This document shows positions 29,235 through 36,882 of a stretch of 64,000 nucleotides of DNA, piece after piece. Source of the stretch: Salinisphaera japonica YTM-1. Lineage in GTDB: Bacteria > Pseudomonadota > Gammaproteobacteria > Nevskiales > Salinisphaeraceae. The notes below the pieces were generated by a model. The model searched no databases. It had not been told where the DNA came from and worked only from the letters and a program-made list of their open reading frames with translations. The first letter of the stretch is position 1, and each line of letters opens with the position of its first letter. The translations under genes were made by a program, and so were the position numbers. The stretch lies in NCBI RefSeq assembly GCF_003788585.1, contig NZ_AYKG01000068.1:1-64000 (forward strand), read 5' to 3'.

Positions 29235-29276
29235 AAATCCGGATAGGGGGCGCCATAGCGCCCCCTATCCGGATTT
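29235..29276. terminator. Perfect 19-bp inverted repeat downstream of the integrase
   Basis: Arms 29235-29253 and 29258-29276 are exact complements (core GGATAGGGGGCGC) around a CATA loop. It is very stable but lacks a clear U-tract, so it could be an integrase terminator, a transcription roadblock, or a cruciform or protein-binding site. The rest of the 29118-29374 gap shows nothing. Confidence 0.6.
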
Positions 29277-29369
29277 GGCGTTGGACTAATATTGACGCCG
29301 TTCGATGCCCATCCTTTTATCCGCTCAGCCAAGTCCACAGGTTTGATTTACCTGTCCGGGGAAGCTGAG

Positions 29370-30323
29370 CTAGCTGTGTAAACCCACCAGATTGTTCACA
29401 GACAGCCCGAGTCGGCTAATCGGTGGCTGGTGATCCAAGCTGGCATGCGGTCGGTGCCAGTTGTAGTCGTGCAGCCAGTAGGGCAGAACCGCCGCGCGTT
29501 GCGCGGCGTTTTTGTAGGTATGCGCATACGCCCATTCGTGCAGCGCCGTCTGGATCAATCGCTCGGCCTTGCCGTTGGTACGCGGCCGATAGGCACGCGT
29601 GCGCCGGTGCTTGAGCCCGAGGCGCCGACAGACTTTGGCAAATCGGCGTGAGTGATAGCAGGCGCCATTGTCGGTCAGCACAGCCGAGAAGCGCACGCCC
29701 AAGCCTCGGTAATAGCGCAGCGCGGCGATCAACGCTTGCCTGGCGCTGGTCGCTTTTTCGTTGGGCCAGATCGTGGCGTGTGCGACCCGGCTGTGGTCGT
29801 CGATGGCGACGTGGACATAATCCCAGCCCGCATGGCGTGAACGACCGGCCTGCCGGTCGCCGGTGACGCGATGTCCGGGCCGATCAAAGCGTCCGAGTTT
29901 CTTGATGTCCAAATGCAACAGGTCGCCCGGCGCGTCGTGCTCGTAGCGGGCAGCCGGCTGGCGGGGCTCGAGCGCCGCCAGGCGGTTGAGTCCGACCGAA
30001 CGCAGCACGCGTGAAATCGTGCTGACCGGCACGCTGGTGGCCCGGCTGATCTGCGGGTAGATGTGCCGTTGACGCCGCAGCGCGATGATCTGTTCACGCC
30101 GATGTGCCGATAACTGATGGGGACAGCGCCGGGGGCGGCAGCTGCGATCAAACAGAGCGGCCTCACCGTCCAAGCGATAGCGGCGCAGCCACTTGTAGGC
30201 GGTGCGGGCACTCACGCCCATAGCCTGGGCAGCGTCGATCGGGTGCATGCCCTGATCGAGTACGCGCTCGACAAGCAGCACTCGACCTCGAAACGTGAGT
30301 CGCGCATTATTGTGCGTGTTCAT
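29370..30323 (-). CDS. IS481-family transposase
   Basis: A 317-aa DDE transposase. The N-terminal helix-turn-helix ('MHPIDAAQAMGVSARTAYKWLRR') is followed by the rve catalytic core, with Asp in 'LLHLDIKKLG', Asp in 'VLTDNGACYHS' and Glu in 'YRPRTNGKAERLIQ'. Its reading frame runs out of the IS end: the TAG stop is supplied by the GCTAGC target copy. Start chosen at 'MNTHNNARLTF'; the longer reading crosses the terminal repeat. Confidence 0.93.
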   Translation of the reverse strand: MNTHNNARLTFRGRVLLVERVLDQGMHPIDAAQAMGVSARTAYKWLRRYRLDGEAALFDRSCRPRRCPHQLSAHRREQIIALRRQRHIYPQISRATSVPVSTISRVLRSVGLNRLAALEPRQPAARYEHDAPGDLLHLDIKKLGRFDRPGHRVTGDRQAGRSRHAGWDYVHVAIDDHSRVAHATIWPNEKATSARQALIAALRYYRGLGVRFSAVLTDNGACYHSRRFAKVCRRLGLKHRRTRAYRPRTNGKAERLIQTALHEWAYAHTYKNAAQRAAVLPYWLHDYNWHRPHASLDHQPPISRLGLSVNNLVGLHS

Positions 30324-30409
30324 CCGGGTCGCTCCTTTGGCTTCAGGATTTGAGCACCCATCAGCTTCAGGGACAGTGGCTCGGATGAACAATCTACTGA
30401 GAGGTCACA
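29375..30409 (-). mobile_element. IS481-family insertion sequence, complete, with 6-bp target duplication
   Basis: A 1035-bp element bounded by TGTG...CACA ends. The inverted repeats share TGTG and a 10-bp AGATTGTTCA block. It is flanked by exact GCTAGC copies (29369-29374 and 30410-30415), matching the NCTAGN target of the family. Perfect duplications and an intact gene suggest a recent insertion into the ICE between integrase and maintenance genes. Confidence 0.93.
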
Positions 30410-30415
30410 GCTAGC

Positions 30416-30745
30416 TGCGGATGTTCCATTCGTATCAACGCACTTCATAGTCCCATTGGGCATGAAACGAGACTGCTCGGGTCTTTATCCGGCCAGCAGG
30501 CTAGATCAATACTGCTGAATTATCGTTTCAAGTTATAGCCGAGCGGTCTTATGCGGGCTGGACTTCTTCACTAACCGGCAAACAAGGCTTTTTCATGACA
30601 AATGGCGTACAGCTCCATTTGCCCCTCCGATGTCCTTGCTCACATCTCGCTTCTTTAAGTAGATATGGGCTCAACGACATCGACTTCCGCCGCACTGTAC
30701 GGAGCACAAAACCACTAAGACCCGTCGGCATGGGGAAGATGAGTC
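30416..30745. other. Gene-poor, lower-GC stretch after the IS
   Basis: No ORF with family resemblance is visible on either strand, and I see no strong hairpin. It probably holds the promoter of the following 251-aa gene, which has a GGGGAAG ribosome site ending 7 bp before its ATG. Confidence 0.5.
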
Positions 30746-31501
30746 ATGCCCACGACACCCGAAGAGCCAAGCACCGGACACAAGGTGTTTTACCGTCCAA
30801 TCGAAGCCGCGCTCCGGTGGAGCGGACTACTGCAATACGAGCAACGGATTCTCGAGCGCATCGGCACGCGGCATCGACCGAAACCCGAGGACTTTCCCGA
30901 ATGGCCGACCTTGCACCTGAACGCCGAACGCATCGTCGACGCCCTCGCCAACGGTGATCTAGCCTATGGGAAAAACGGCATCACGTACCACGATCCGACG
31001 CTGCTCGACTCGCCCGACCTGACCGTTCGCCACGTGGATCTGAAGGCCTGGATGGCCCATTTCTATCCGGCCGAGAAACCCAGCTTTCTGTTCAACGCCG
31101 TTGAACGTCGTTTGTGCCCCACCGTCAGCAAAGACACGGTGCAAACCTTACTCGCCGATCGGGAGGCTTTGAAAATCCGCTTGGCCGACCAAGCGAAAGT
31201 CTCGGAACGGCTCCAGATCCAGCTCGATACGCTTCGCCAAGCACATGAAGCCGACGCAAGACAAGCCAAACAGGCTCAGGAGCCCAGCCCGCGTAGTGAG
31301 TCGGCCTACCTGAATATCATCGCCGGCTTTCTCACCTTATTACTCGGGAATTCACCGGCCGGCCGACCCTACTCGAGCTTTAACACGCAAGAGGCTGTGA
31401 TCAGCGCCATGATCGCGCACCACGGCGACCAACTCGGCATATCCCAAAGCACGCTAGAGAACAAATTCGCCCAGGCAAAGCGGCATTTGCGGGCTGATTG
31501 A
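30746..31501 (+). CDS. ICE-associated protein of unknown function (coiled coil)
   Basis: A 251-aa protein not assigned to a named family. Residues ~10-125 form a compact domain ('VFYRPIEAALRWSGL', 'HVDLKAWMAHFYPAEKPSFLF'), ~130-180 a coiled coil rich in Leu/Ala/Gln, and the last ~65 residues a second domain ('AYLNIIAGFLTLLLGNSPAG...TLENKFAQAKRHLRAD'). This two-domain layout recurs next to mobile genes in proteobacteria. It precedes alpA-parA-parB and could be an element-encoded regulator; that is inference. Confidence 0.6.
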   Translation: MPTTPEEPSTGHKVFYRPIEAALRWSGLLQYEQRILERIGTRHRPKPEDFPEWPTLHLNAERIVDALANGDLAYGKNGITYHDPTLLDSPDLTVRHVDLKAWMAHFYPAEKPSFLFNAVERRLCPTVSKDTVQTLLADREALKIRLADQAKVSERLQIQLDTLRQAHEADARQAKQAQEPSPRSESAYLNIIAGFLTLLLGNSPAGRPYSSFNTQEAVISAMIAHHGDQLGISQSTLENKFAQAKRHLRAD

Positions 31502-31510
31502 AGCGCACTT

Positions 31511-31574
31511 ACCCCATTTGGGGTCGGCGACACCCCATTTACGGTTTTCTTTGCCGCCGAGATCTATTGAATAG
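31511..31574 (+). promoter_or_regulatory. Candidate operator upstream of alpA
   Basis: The palindrome ACCCCATTTGGGGT (31511-31524), an extra half-site ACCCCATTT (31532-31540), and a second small palindrome CTATTGAATAG (31564-31574) lie 45-110 bp before the alpA ATG. Binding by AlpA or by the upstream gene product is a guess. Confidence 0.4.
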
Positions 31575-31619
31575 GGATCACGTCCTAACAAGGCCAAGGC
31601 GCCTCAAGGAGTGATCTCC

Positions 31620-31835
31620 ATGTCCGAATCAACTGCATCTACCGCTTCTGCCGAGCGTCGCATCCTGCGGCGTCCCGAGGTCGAGGCCAAAACCGGCTTC
31701 AAGCGGGCCCATATCTACAACCTCATCAAACAAGGCCGATTTCCCAAGCCCATGCGCCTTGGCGTGCGCGCCGTCGGCTGGGATTCGCTCGAAATCGAGG
31801 CGTGGATCGCCGAACGGCTTAACGAGCGCGTCTGA
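31620..31835 (+). CDS. alpA: AlpA-family transcriptional activator
   Basis: A 71-aa MerR-like helix-turn-helix protein. It has 'RILRRPEVEAKTGFKRAHIY', 'QGRFPKPMRLGVRAVGWDS' and 'IEAWIAERLNE', as in phage P4 AlpA. Such proteins switch on integrase/excision or maintenance genes of integrated elements. The ATG at 31620 is preferred over an in-frame GTG at 31611 because AAGGAG (31606-31611) sits 8 bp before it. Confidence 0.85.
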   Translation: MSESTASTASAERRILRRPEVEAKTGFKRAHIYNLIKQGRFPKPMRLGVRAVGWDSLEIEAWIAERLNERV

Positions 31836-31870
31836 TATTGCTCCGTCCGAGAGCTTCGAGAGGCACCGCT

Positions 31871-32686
31871 ATGCATATGATCGCCATCGCCTCCAGCAAA
31901 GGCGGGGTCGGCAAGACGACCTTGACCGCCAATCTGGGCGGATTTCTAGCGCTTGCAGGTTATCGCGTCCTCATGGTCGATGCGGATATCCAGCCCACGC
32001 TGAGTTCGTATTACCCGTTCGATTATCATGCGGCCAGCGGGCTCTACGATGTCGTCACCGCGGGGACGATAGAGACGGCGATCAGCCGCACGAGCCTACC
32101 CAACCTGGATATCGTTATCTCGGACGATCCGGAGGGACGGCTTGAAAACTGGATCCTGCACACCCCCGATGGCCGAATCCGGCTGCGCCGTGCGCTCGCC
32201 AATGTCGATTACGACTTTGTCCTGATCGATACGCAAGGCGCGATCGGTCCGTTGCAGGATATCGGTGTACTCGCCGGCGATCTCCTGCTCTCGCCGATTC
32301 CGCCGGAAATCCTGAGTGCGCGGGAGTTCGCCCGCGGCACCCTGTCCATGCTGGAGCGTTTGCGGCCCATGCACATGCTGGGTGCGCCCGTCGGGCCCCT
32401 GTACGGGCTGTGCTATCGCATGGACCGCACGGTCGATGCCCGCCTGGTGGCGGACACGCTGCGGCAATCGACGTTTGCAGAAAGTCGGGGTGATATCTCG
32501 ATCCTCGATACCGTGGTACCGGCCACAGTGGCCTACCGCGAAGCCGCCAGTGCCCAAGTCCCAGTCCATGTCTGGGAGCCTCACCGTCGCGCTGGCACCG
32601 CACCGGCCGGGCTGGAGACCATGACGGCGCTCGTTCGCGAGCTGCTACCGCGAGTCGGCACGGCATCGGCGGGAGGTCGGCCATGA
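31871..32686 (+). CDS. parA: ParA/Soj-family ATPase
   Basis: A 271-aa partition ATPase. The deviant Walker A 'SSKGGVGKTTL' is at the N-terminus, Walker A' 'VLMVDADIQPTLSSY' follows, and Walker B 'FVLIDTQGAIG'. In related ICEs a soj-like ParA stabilises the excised circle. It overlaps parB by 4 bp. Confidence 0.9.
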   Translation: MHMIAIASSKGGVGKTTLTANLGGFLALAGYRVLMVDADIQPTLSSYYPFDYHAASGLYDVVTAGTIETAISRTSLPNLDIVISDDPEGRLENWILHTPDGRIRLRRALANVDYDFVLIDTQGAIGPLQDIGVLAGDLLLSPIPPEILSAREFARGTLSMLERLRPMHMLGAPVGPLYGLCYRMDRTVDARLVADTLRQSTFAESRGDISILDTVVPATVAYREAASAQVPVHVWEPHRRAGTAPAGLETMTALVRELLPRVGTASAGGRP

Positions 32687-34395
32687 GTCGCAAGCGCCCC
32701 ACCGCGGACCAGATGGACCAATTATTGTCACAGCCTCATTTTCGGCGCGACGACCCGAAAGCCAGCACCGATCCGTCCCATGCGCCGGTCACGACGACGC
32801 CGATGTTGGTCGACGTCGACCAGATCGTGCCGTACGACCGTAATCCGCGCCGCAGCCCGAACGATAAGCGCGAGAAGCTCAAGGCTTACATCCGAGAAAC
32901 CGGATTCAACCAGGTTCTGACGATTACGCAACGTCCCGACACCGACCAACCCGGGTTGTACATGATCGGCGTCGGCGGCAACACGCGGTTGCTCATTATC
33001 CAGGAACTTTGGCACGAGACGGGCGACGCGCGTTTCGAGCAGGTGTGGTGTCAATTCCAGCCCTGGACCGGCGAGACCCAGACGCTGGTGGCCCATATCC
33101 AGGACAACGATCTCCGCGGTGACCTGACCTTCATCGATCGCGCGATCGCGGTCCAGGAATTAAGAGCGATGCTCAAGGCCGAGTCTGGCGAGTCATTGTC
33201 GCAGCGGGCCCTACGCGATCGACTCAATGCGCTGGGCTATCAGATCGGCCGGACCATGATCGGCTGGTACGACTATACGGTCGACACCCTGTATCCGCTG
33301 ATTCCGACCGTACTGCAAGCCGGTATGGGGCGGACGACGATCGCCAAGATCCACGAACTGCAGCGGGCCTTTGCCAAGGCCTGGGCGTCGTTAGAACTCG
33401 GCGACGCCGACGAAGCCCATAGTCTGTTCGAGCAAACGCTACAGCGTCATGACGGCGACATGCTGGATCTCGACGCCCTGCGGCGGGATCTCGAGGAAGA
33501 ACTGTCCATCAGTGCGGACTGCGACATGCAACGCGCCAGTCTCGAGTTTGGGGGCGCCTTGTATGGGCGTTCGGATTCCAAAGTTGAGGCGGCGCCGACG
33601 TCGAATGCGACCGATCAACCGACCGAAGGCGAGTCATCGAACGGATCCACGACAGCGCCCGCCAACGAGACTGAGTCAACACCGTCGACAGACACCGGGT
33701 CGTCGCCAAATCAAACCGCATCGGCGACGACCCAGTCCACGGATCCCACCGACGCGAACGATCACAAGCGCTCTGCCCCGCCGGCGTCGACAGGGGGTAC
33801 GGCGGAAAAAAAGCCGGCCGAGGACGCCGCTTCACAGAGCGGCAACGCCGCGACACGTTCGGTGGAAGGGTCATCCGGTACGGATGCTCTGCCCCACGAT
33901 CTCAAGTCGCTACGCGCCCGGACATGGACGCTGGCCAGCCGTATTGCGCAGGGCTCGCGGCTCGGGGACGTGGTGCAGCCGCTCCAAACGGGTCTCGGAT
34001 TCCTGGTGGGCCCGATTCCCGTCGAGGTTCAGCAATCCTGGCATCCCGACATCGGTCGCAGCGCCATGTGCGTCTGGTGGCACCTGGCCACATTGGCCGA
34101 GCAATTCGCCCGTCACGGGCGGGCCTGCGAGGTCATGCCGACGGGTTGGACCAATCGGCCCATCGGCCAAGCCATGCGCCAGGCCCGTGACGGACAGCAA
34201 CCATTTTCACGCTGGCAGTGGGAACAAGCCGATCGCGATCTGTTCGCGGACGTGCCGCCGCTTGAGCCCAACGATATGGGCCCGGTGCTCTATCAAAGCT
34301 GGCCCGACCAACGTTGGGCCGATTGGATCCAACTCGTCGACACCTATCGGGAGATTTATCGCGCCACCGACGAGACGCCTTGGGGGGAACAGTAA
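32683..34395 (+). CDS. parB: ParB-family protein of PFGI-1-type ICEs
   Basis: A 570-aa DNA-binding partner of ParA. The ParB nuclease-like N-domain (~40-150, 'VDQIVPYDRNPRRSPN', 'MIGVGGNTRLLIIQEL') is followed by helical HTH regions (~160-260), a long acidic Ser/Thr/Asp low-complexity linker (~300-390) and a conserved ICE-type C-domain. The shape matches the PFGI-1 ParB family. It is the obvious candidate reader of the palindromes at 35.6-39.8 kb, though nothing in the sequence proves this. RBS GGGAGG. Confidence 0.88.
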   Translation: MSRKRPTADQMDQLLSQPHFRRDDPKASTDPSHAPVTTTPMLVDVDQIVPYDRNPRRSPNDKREKLKAYIRETGFNQVLTITQRPDTDQPGLYMIGVGGNTRLLIIQELWHETGDARFEQVWCQFQPWTGETQTLVAHIQDNDLRGDLTFIDRAIAVQELRAMLKAESGESLSQRALRDRLNALGYQIGRTMIGWYDYTVDTLYPLIPTVLQAGMGRTTIAKIHELQRAFAKAWASLELGDADEAHSLFEQTLQRHDGDMLDLDALRRDLEEELSISADCDMQRASLEFGGALYGRSDSKVEAAPTSNATDQPTEGESSNGSTTAPANETESTPSTDTGSSPNQTASATTQSTDPTDANDHKRSAPPASTGGTAEKKPAEDAASQSGNAATRSVEGSSGTDALPHDLKSLRARTWTLASRIAQGSRLGDVVQPLQTGLGFLVGPIPVEVQQSWHPDIGRSAMCVWWHLATLAEQFARHGRACEVMPTGWTNRPIGQAMRQARDGQQPFSRWQWEQADRDLFADVPPLEPNDMGPVLYQSWPDQRWADWIQLVDTYREIYRATDETPWGEQ

Positions 34396-34945
34396 TGCAG
34401 ACCAACGAATCGAATCTCACGCTCGCCACACTGATCTATGCCACCCATTGCCTGGAACAAGGCGATTGGGCGGTGTTGCGCGACCTGAATTTTGGTGAGC
34501 GGCACTCAAGGCGCTGCAGTTTTCCGACTTCCTGTCGGTGGCCGGGCGCATGGACGGCCATGTGCTGGATATCCGCCTTGACCGCGAGCGTTTCTGGCTC
34601 GTGTTGCAAGAAATGAAAGCCGAACGCGCCGCCGAAAAGCTCAAGACAGAGCTCGTCTGTCGCGAGGCACCGGTCGACATGATGCGGCAATTGTTCGGCA
34701 TGACCGATGGCCAGTACACCGCCCTGCGCCGGCGCTGTCGCCGCGGACGGCGCGGCGCCGGGCGTCCGGCCGAGCCCGACACCGACACCATGAACACGAT
34801 CTGGCGCGCCTGGCATCACCGGATGAACGGCAAAGCGCCCGCCTCGGCCGACGAATGGCTGAGGCTGTCCGATGACACCGGCACGGATTGTCGCACACTC
34901 TGGCGCTTCATCCGCGGTGCGAATGTATTAGAGCGCACATCATGA
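34395..34945 (+). pseudogene. DUF2857-family ICE gene with a frameshift
   Basis: The first frame opens 'MQTNESNLTLATLIYATHCLEQGDWAVL' and reads 'RDLNFGE', then derails. The protein continues in another frame as 'ALKALQFSDFLSVAGRMDGHVLDI' to the end, with DUF2857 features ('LFGMTDGQYTALRRRCR'). Adding one base at ~34500 (GAG C-G GCA to GAG CTG GCA) would restore a ~183-aa protein. No slippery heptamer is seen, so a real inactivation or a base-call error is more likely than programmed shifting. The start lies one base from the parB stop, and the 3' end overlaps the next gene (ATGA). Confidence 0.8.
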
Positions 34946-36516
34946 GCGGCGACCGGCCCCACCGGAACGACACGCTCGATTCCTATCTCAAACAGGCCGC
35001 ACACGATCTGGCGCAATCGAACAAGGCCCTGGGCGATGACGCCGAGGGCCTTTTGTTTTTGGGGGTGTGGCACCAGAGCTACCCCGCCATCCTCGTGCGG
35101 GATCCGTTTCTCAGTGACAGCGCGAAGGTTCAGTTTTTGCTTCTAATGCAAGAATCGAGCCAGAAACCGCACGACGCGATCGCCATGCCGTCTCTGACGC
35201 ATACCGCCCAGGTGCTGGGTCACGGTCGACGAACCGTGCATCGCGATCGCACTCTGCTGCGGATCTGTCGCTGGATCAGCCAACACAAGCGCGTACGCGA
35301 TCGCCGGGGGCGCTACTGCGGCAGTATCAACGCGATTCACAGCGAGCCCTGCGCGCTGGCCGATGCCAACCGACTCGACGCCACGTATTTGCAGCTGCTC
35401 GATCGCAGCAAGGGCGACGACGACCCGTATATCCGCAACGCCGCGCTCGCCGCGCTGGCGAGCATCGATCAGGCTCTGAATGCCGGGCACGATCCGCTGG
35501 AACCACCGGACCCAATGAATCGACGCATCGAGGCCGCGAAAGCCGTGCAGAGCGGTGGGGGGACGTTCTTCGATCTGCTGATGCCGGAAGGCGGCCGCAT
35601 CGCCAAGCAACATGATCCCAATAGCGCTGGCCACACTGTGGCCACCTCACCGAGAACGCCAAAATCTGCACTTGGGCAGCCCGAGCCCACTCATCCAAGT
35701 GCAAATTTTGTCGACAAATCCGCTCGCCACACTGTGGCCACCCCGTCTGCTGGTGCAAATTCTGCACCTGGATACCCAAGTGTAAATTCTGCACCTGGAG
35801 CGTCACAGCCAAGTGCAGATTTTGCACTTGGATCACAAGTTGTTGAAAATAAAAACGATCGGTTGAATTATCCACAAAATACAAAATTTGCACTTGGACC
35901 TACTTGTAGTAGTAATACAACTACTACTAACAAGAATGAACCAGAGTCTGCGCGCGCGAGTCGATCGAGCAGCCGGGCGATCGATTCTGGCAAAAGCAGT
36001 CCGCCGAACTCAGCGACGCAAGCCGCCGATGCCCTTCGATGGCCCGAGGCATTGCCCGCGAACGAGCGAACGCTGATCGAACGATCATTCGCGTCGATGC
36101 AGCTGACCGGCACGCAATGCCAGGAAGTGCTGGATGCCCTGGCACGCAAGCTCCAGGATCCGGACAACCCGATGCGCAGCCCGGTGGGCTATGCCGTCGC
36201 GCTCTGCAAGCGTGTCCGATCGGGTACTTTCCAGCCCGTCGGCGCGCCGCCCCGCCCATCCGGCACGGGTGGCAGCGGCGATGACAGCGGACCGCGTGGA
36301 CCGCGGGGCGAATTGACCGAACTCAGGCGCCAGATCCACAACCTGCAGAGCGAGATCAAGGGATTCGACGACAACCTCATCCCGTTCGCCCATCCCGAGA
36401 GTCAGCCGCATCTGGAAGCCCAGCGGGACCGGCTCTGTCAGGAACGCGACGCGCTCAAACAGCGTTACCAGGCCTTGCGGGGCGAGGATGGGGCGTCATG
36501 TCGCAAGCAAGCCTGA
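34942..36516 (+). CDS. STY4528-family ICE replication protein
   Basis: A 524-aa protein matching the pathogenicity-island replication family: 'AEGLLFLGVWHQSYPAILVRDPFLSD', an HTH-like 'SLTHTAQVLGHGRRTVHRDRTLLRI', 'VRDRRGRYCGSINAIHSEP' and 'DATYLQLLDRS'. A disordered middle (~230-370) is encoded by DNA that doubles as an iteron/AT-rich/DnaA-box region. A C-terminal domain and coiled coil end the protein. The ATG at 34942 overlaps the preceding stop and is preferred over an upstream in-frame start. It likely recruits host replication factors to the excised ICE. Confidence 0.85.
   Translation: MSGDRPHRNDTLDSYLKQAAHDLAQSNKALGDDAEGLLFLGVWHQSYPAILVRDPFLSDSAKVQFLLLMQESSQKPHDAIAMPSLTHTAQVLGHGRRTVHRDRTLLRICRWISQHKRVRDRRGRYCGSINAIHSEPCALADANRLDATYLQLLDRSKGDDDPYIRNAALAALASIDQALNAGHDPLEPPDPMNRRIEAAKAVQSGGGTFFDLLMPEGGRIAKQHDPNSAGHTVATSPRTPKSALGQPEPTHPSANFVDKSARHTVATPSAGANSAPGYPSVNSAPGASQPSADFALGSQVVENKNDRLNYPQNTKFALGPTCSSNTTTTNKNEPESARASRSSSRAIDSGKSSPPNSATQAADALRWPEALPANERTLIERSFASMQLTGTQCQEVLDALARKLQDPDNPMRSPVGYAVALCKRVRSGTFQPVGAPPRPSGTGGSGDDSGPRGPRGELTELRRQIHNLQSEIKGFDDNLIPFAHPESQPHLEAQRDRLCQERDALKQRYQALRGEDGASCRKQA
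35628..35644. repeat. Palindrome TGGCCACASTGTGGCCA, copy 1
   Basis: A perfect copy (central C) inside the replication gene, encoding 'GHTVA', 16 bp before the iteron cluster. Confidence 0.9.
35724..35740. repeat. Palindrome copy 2 (one mismatch)
   Basis: Central C, second base changed to C. It lies within the iteron cluster and encodes 'RHTVAT'. Confidence 0.85.
35868..35876 (+). promoter_or_regulatory. DnaA box TTATCCACA
   Basis: An exact consensus DnaA-binding 9-mer lies in the AT-rich stretch (about 35833-35890) next to the iteron-like palindromes. Confidence 0.65.
35903..35934. repeat. Stem-loop downstream of the iteron cluster
   Basis: CTTGTAGTAGT and ACTACT...ACAAG can pair around AATACA with a bulge, in a run of AGT/ACT triplets (encoding Ser/Thr/Asn). 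It is possibly a priming or structure element of the origin, or just coding repetition. Confidence 0.4.
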
Positions 36517-36707
36517 GTGCTGGCCACAGTGTGGCCAGCCGGCGAACGGCCCCTGCGACCCGCGTTGCGTCGGGTGGCGCTGAACCGATCGCGATGCGAG
36601 ATCGAACGCCCGTAGTGGATTCGATCGCAAATCGGTGGACACGTGATCGGCGGATTGATCGAACCCGAGTCGCCACGGCCGGGCAGACGCCGCACCGCGA
36701 CGAGTAG
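36498..36707 (+). CDS. Possible small ORF after the replication gene
   Basis: A 69-codon frame starting within the 3' end of the replication gene and spanning palindrome copy 3 ('SAGHSVASRRTAP'). There is only a weak ribosome site and no family resemblance, and the composition is Arg-rich and typical of spurious frames. Listed because it is the only candidate in the 36517-36882 gap, which otherwise holds palindromes 3 and 4. Confidence 0.2.
   Translation: MSQASLSAGHSVASRRTAPATRVASGGAEPIAMRDRTPVVDSIANRWTRDRRIDRTRVATAGQTPHRDE
36521..36537. repeat. Palindrome copy 3
   Basis: Perfect, central G, with the GC...GC outer bases, 4 bp after the replication gene stop. Confidence 0.9.
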
Positions 36708-36738
36708 ACCGAACAGCCCATTTTCGCCGCCATCGTGC

Positions 36739-36755
36739 TGGCCACAGTGTGGTCA
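36739..36755. repeat. Palindrome copy 4 (one mismatch)
   Basis: Central G, one C-to-T change in the right arm; intergenic, 127 bp before the PFL_4669-type start. Confidence 0.85.
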
Positions 36756-36882
36756 GCCCATATGCAAAAAATCCGTCGCCCCGCAGCCGGCGTTTTCTGC
36801 TGCGATACCGGCCATGCCGGATTTACTGTTGGTGGGGAACGCCCTATTCGCGACAGGCCGTCGCCTAAGCTCGGAGTCACCC

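Larger units (their letters stand above)
35660..35898. other. Candidate replication origin (iteron-like palindromes) inside the rep gene
   Basis: Six copies or half copies of a palindrome with arms CCAAGTGCA and TGCACTTGG separated by about 6 nt: 35660-35676, 35695-35710, 35752-35772, 35776-35799, 35809-35832 and 35883-35898. The best copy is 35809-35832. Between the last two lie an A/T-rich stretch and a perfect DnaA box. The array is in frame in the replication protein gene and encodes a low-complexity Ser/Ala/Pro/Asn segment. Confidence 0.65.

Noticed and set aside
32521-32533. GGCCACAGTGGCC inside parA, resembling the 17-bp palindrome
   Set aside because: The central spacing is shorter (arms around a single base, lacking the inner TG pair), so it is not counted as a member of the array.
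34085-34099. TGGCCACATTGGCC in parB, a half-site of the palindrome
   Set aside because: Only one arm fits; it is expected by chance in high-GC coding DNA.
34497-34503. Programmed frameshift in the DUF2857 gene
   Set aside because: No slippery heptamer or downstream structure at GAGCGGC; indel or sequencing error is simpler.
35903-36516. Possible attC/integron-like cassette sites formed by the palindromes
   Set aside because: No GTTRRRY core, no integron integrase, and the dyad is far shorter than attC sites.
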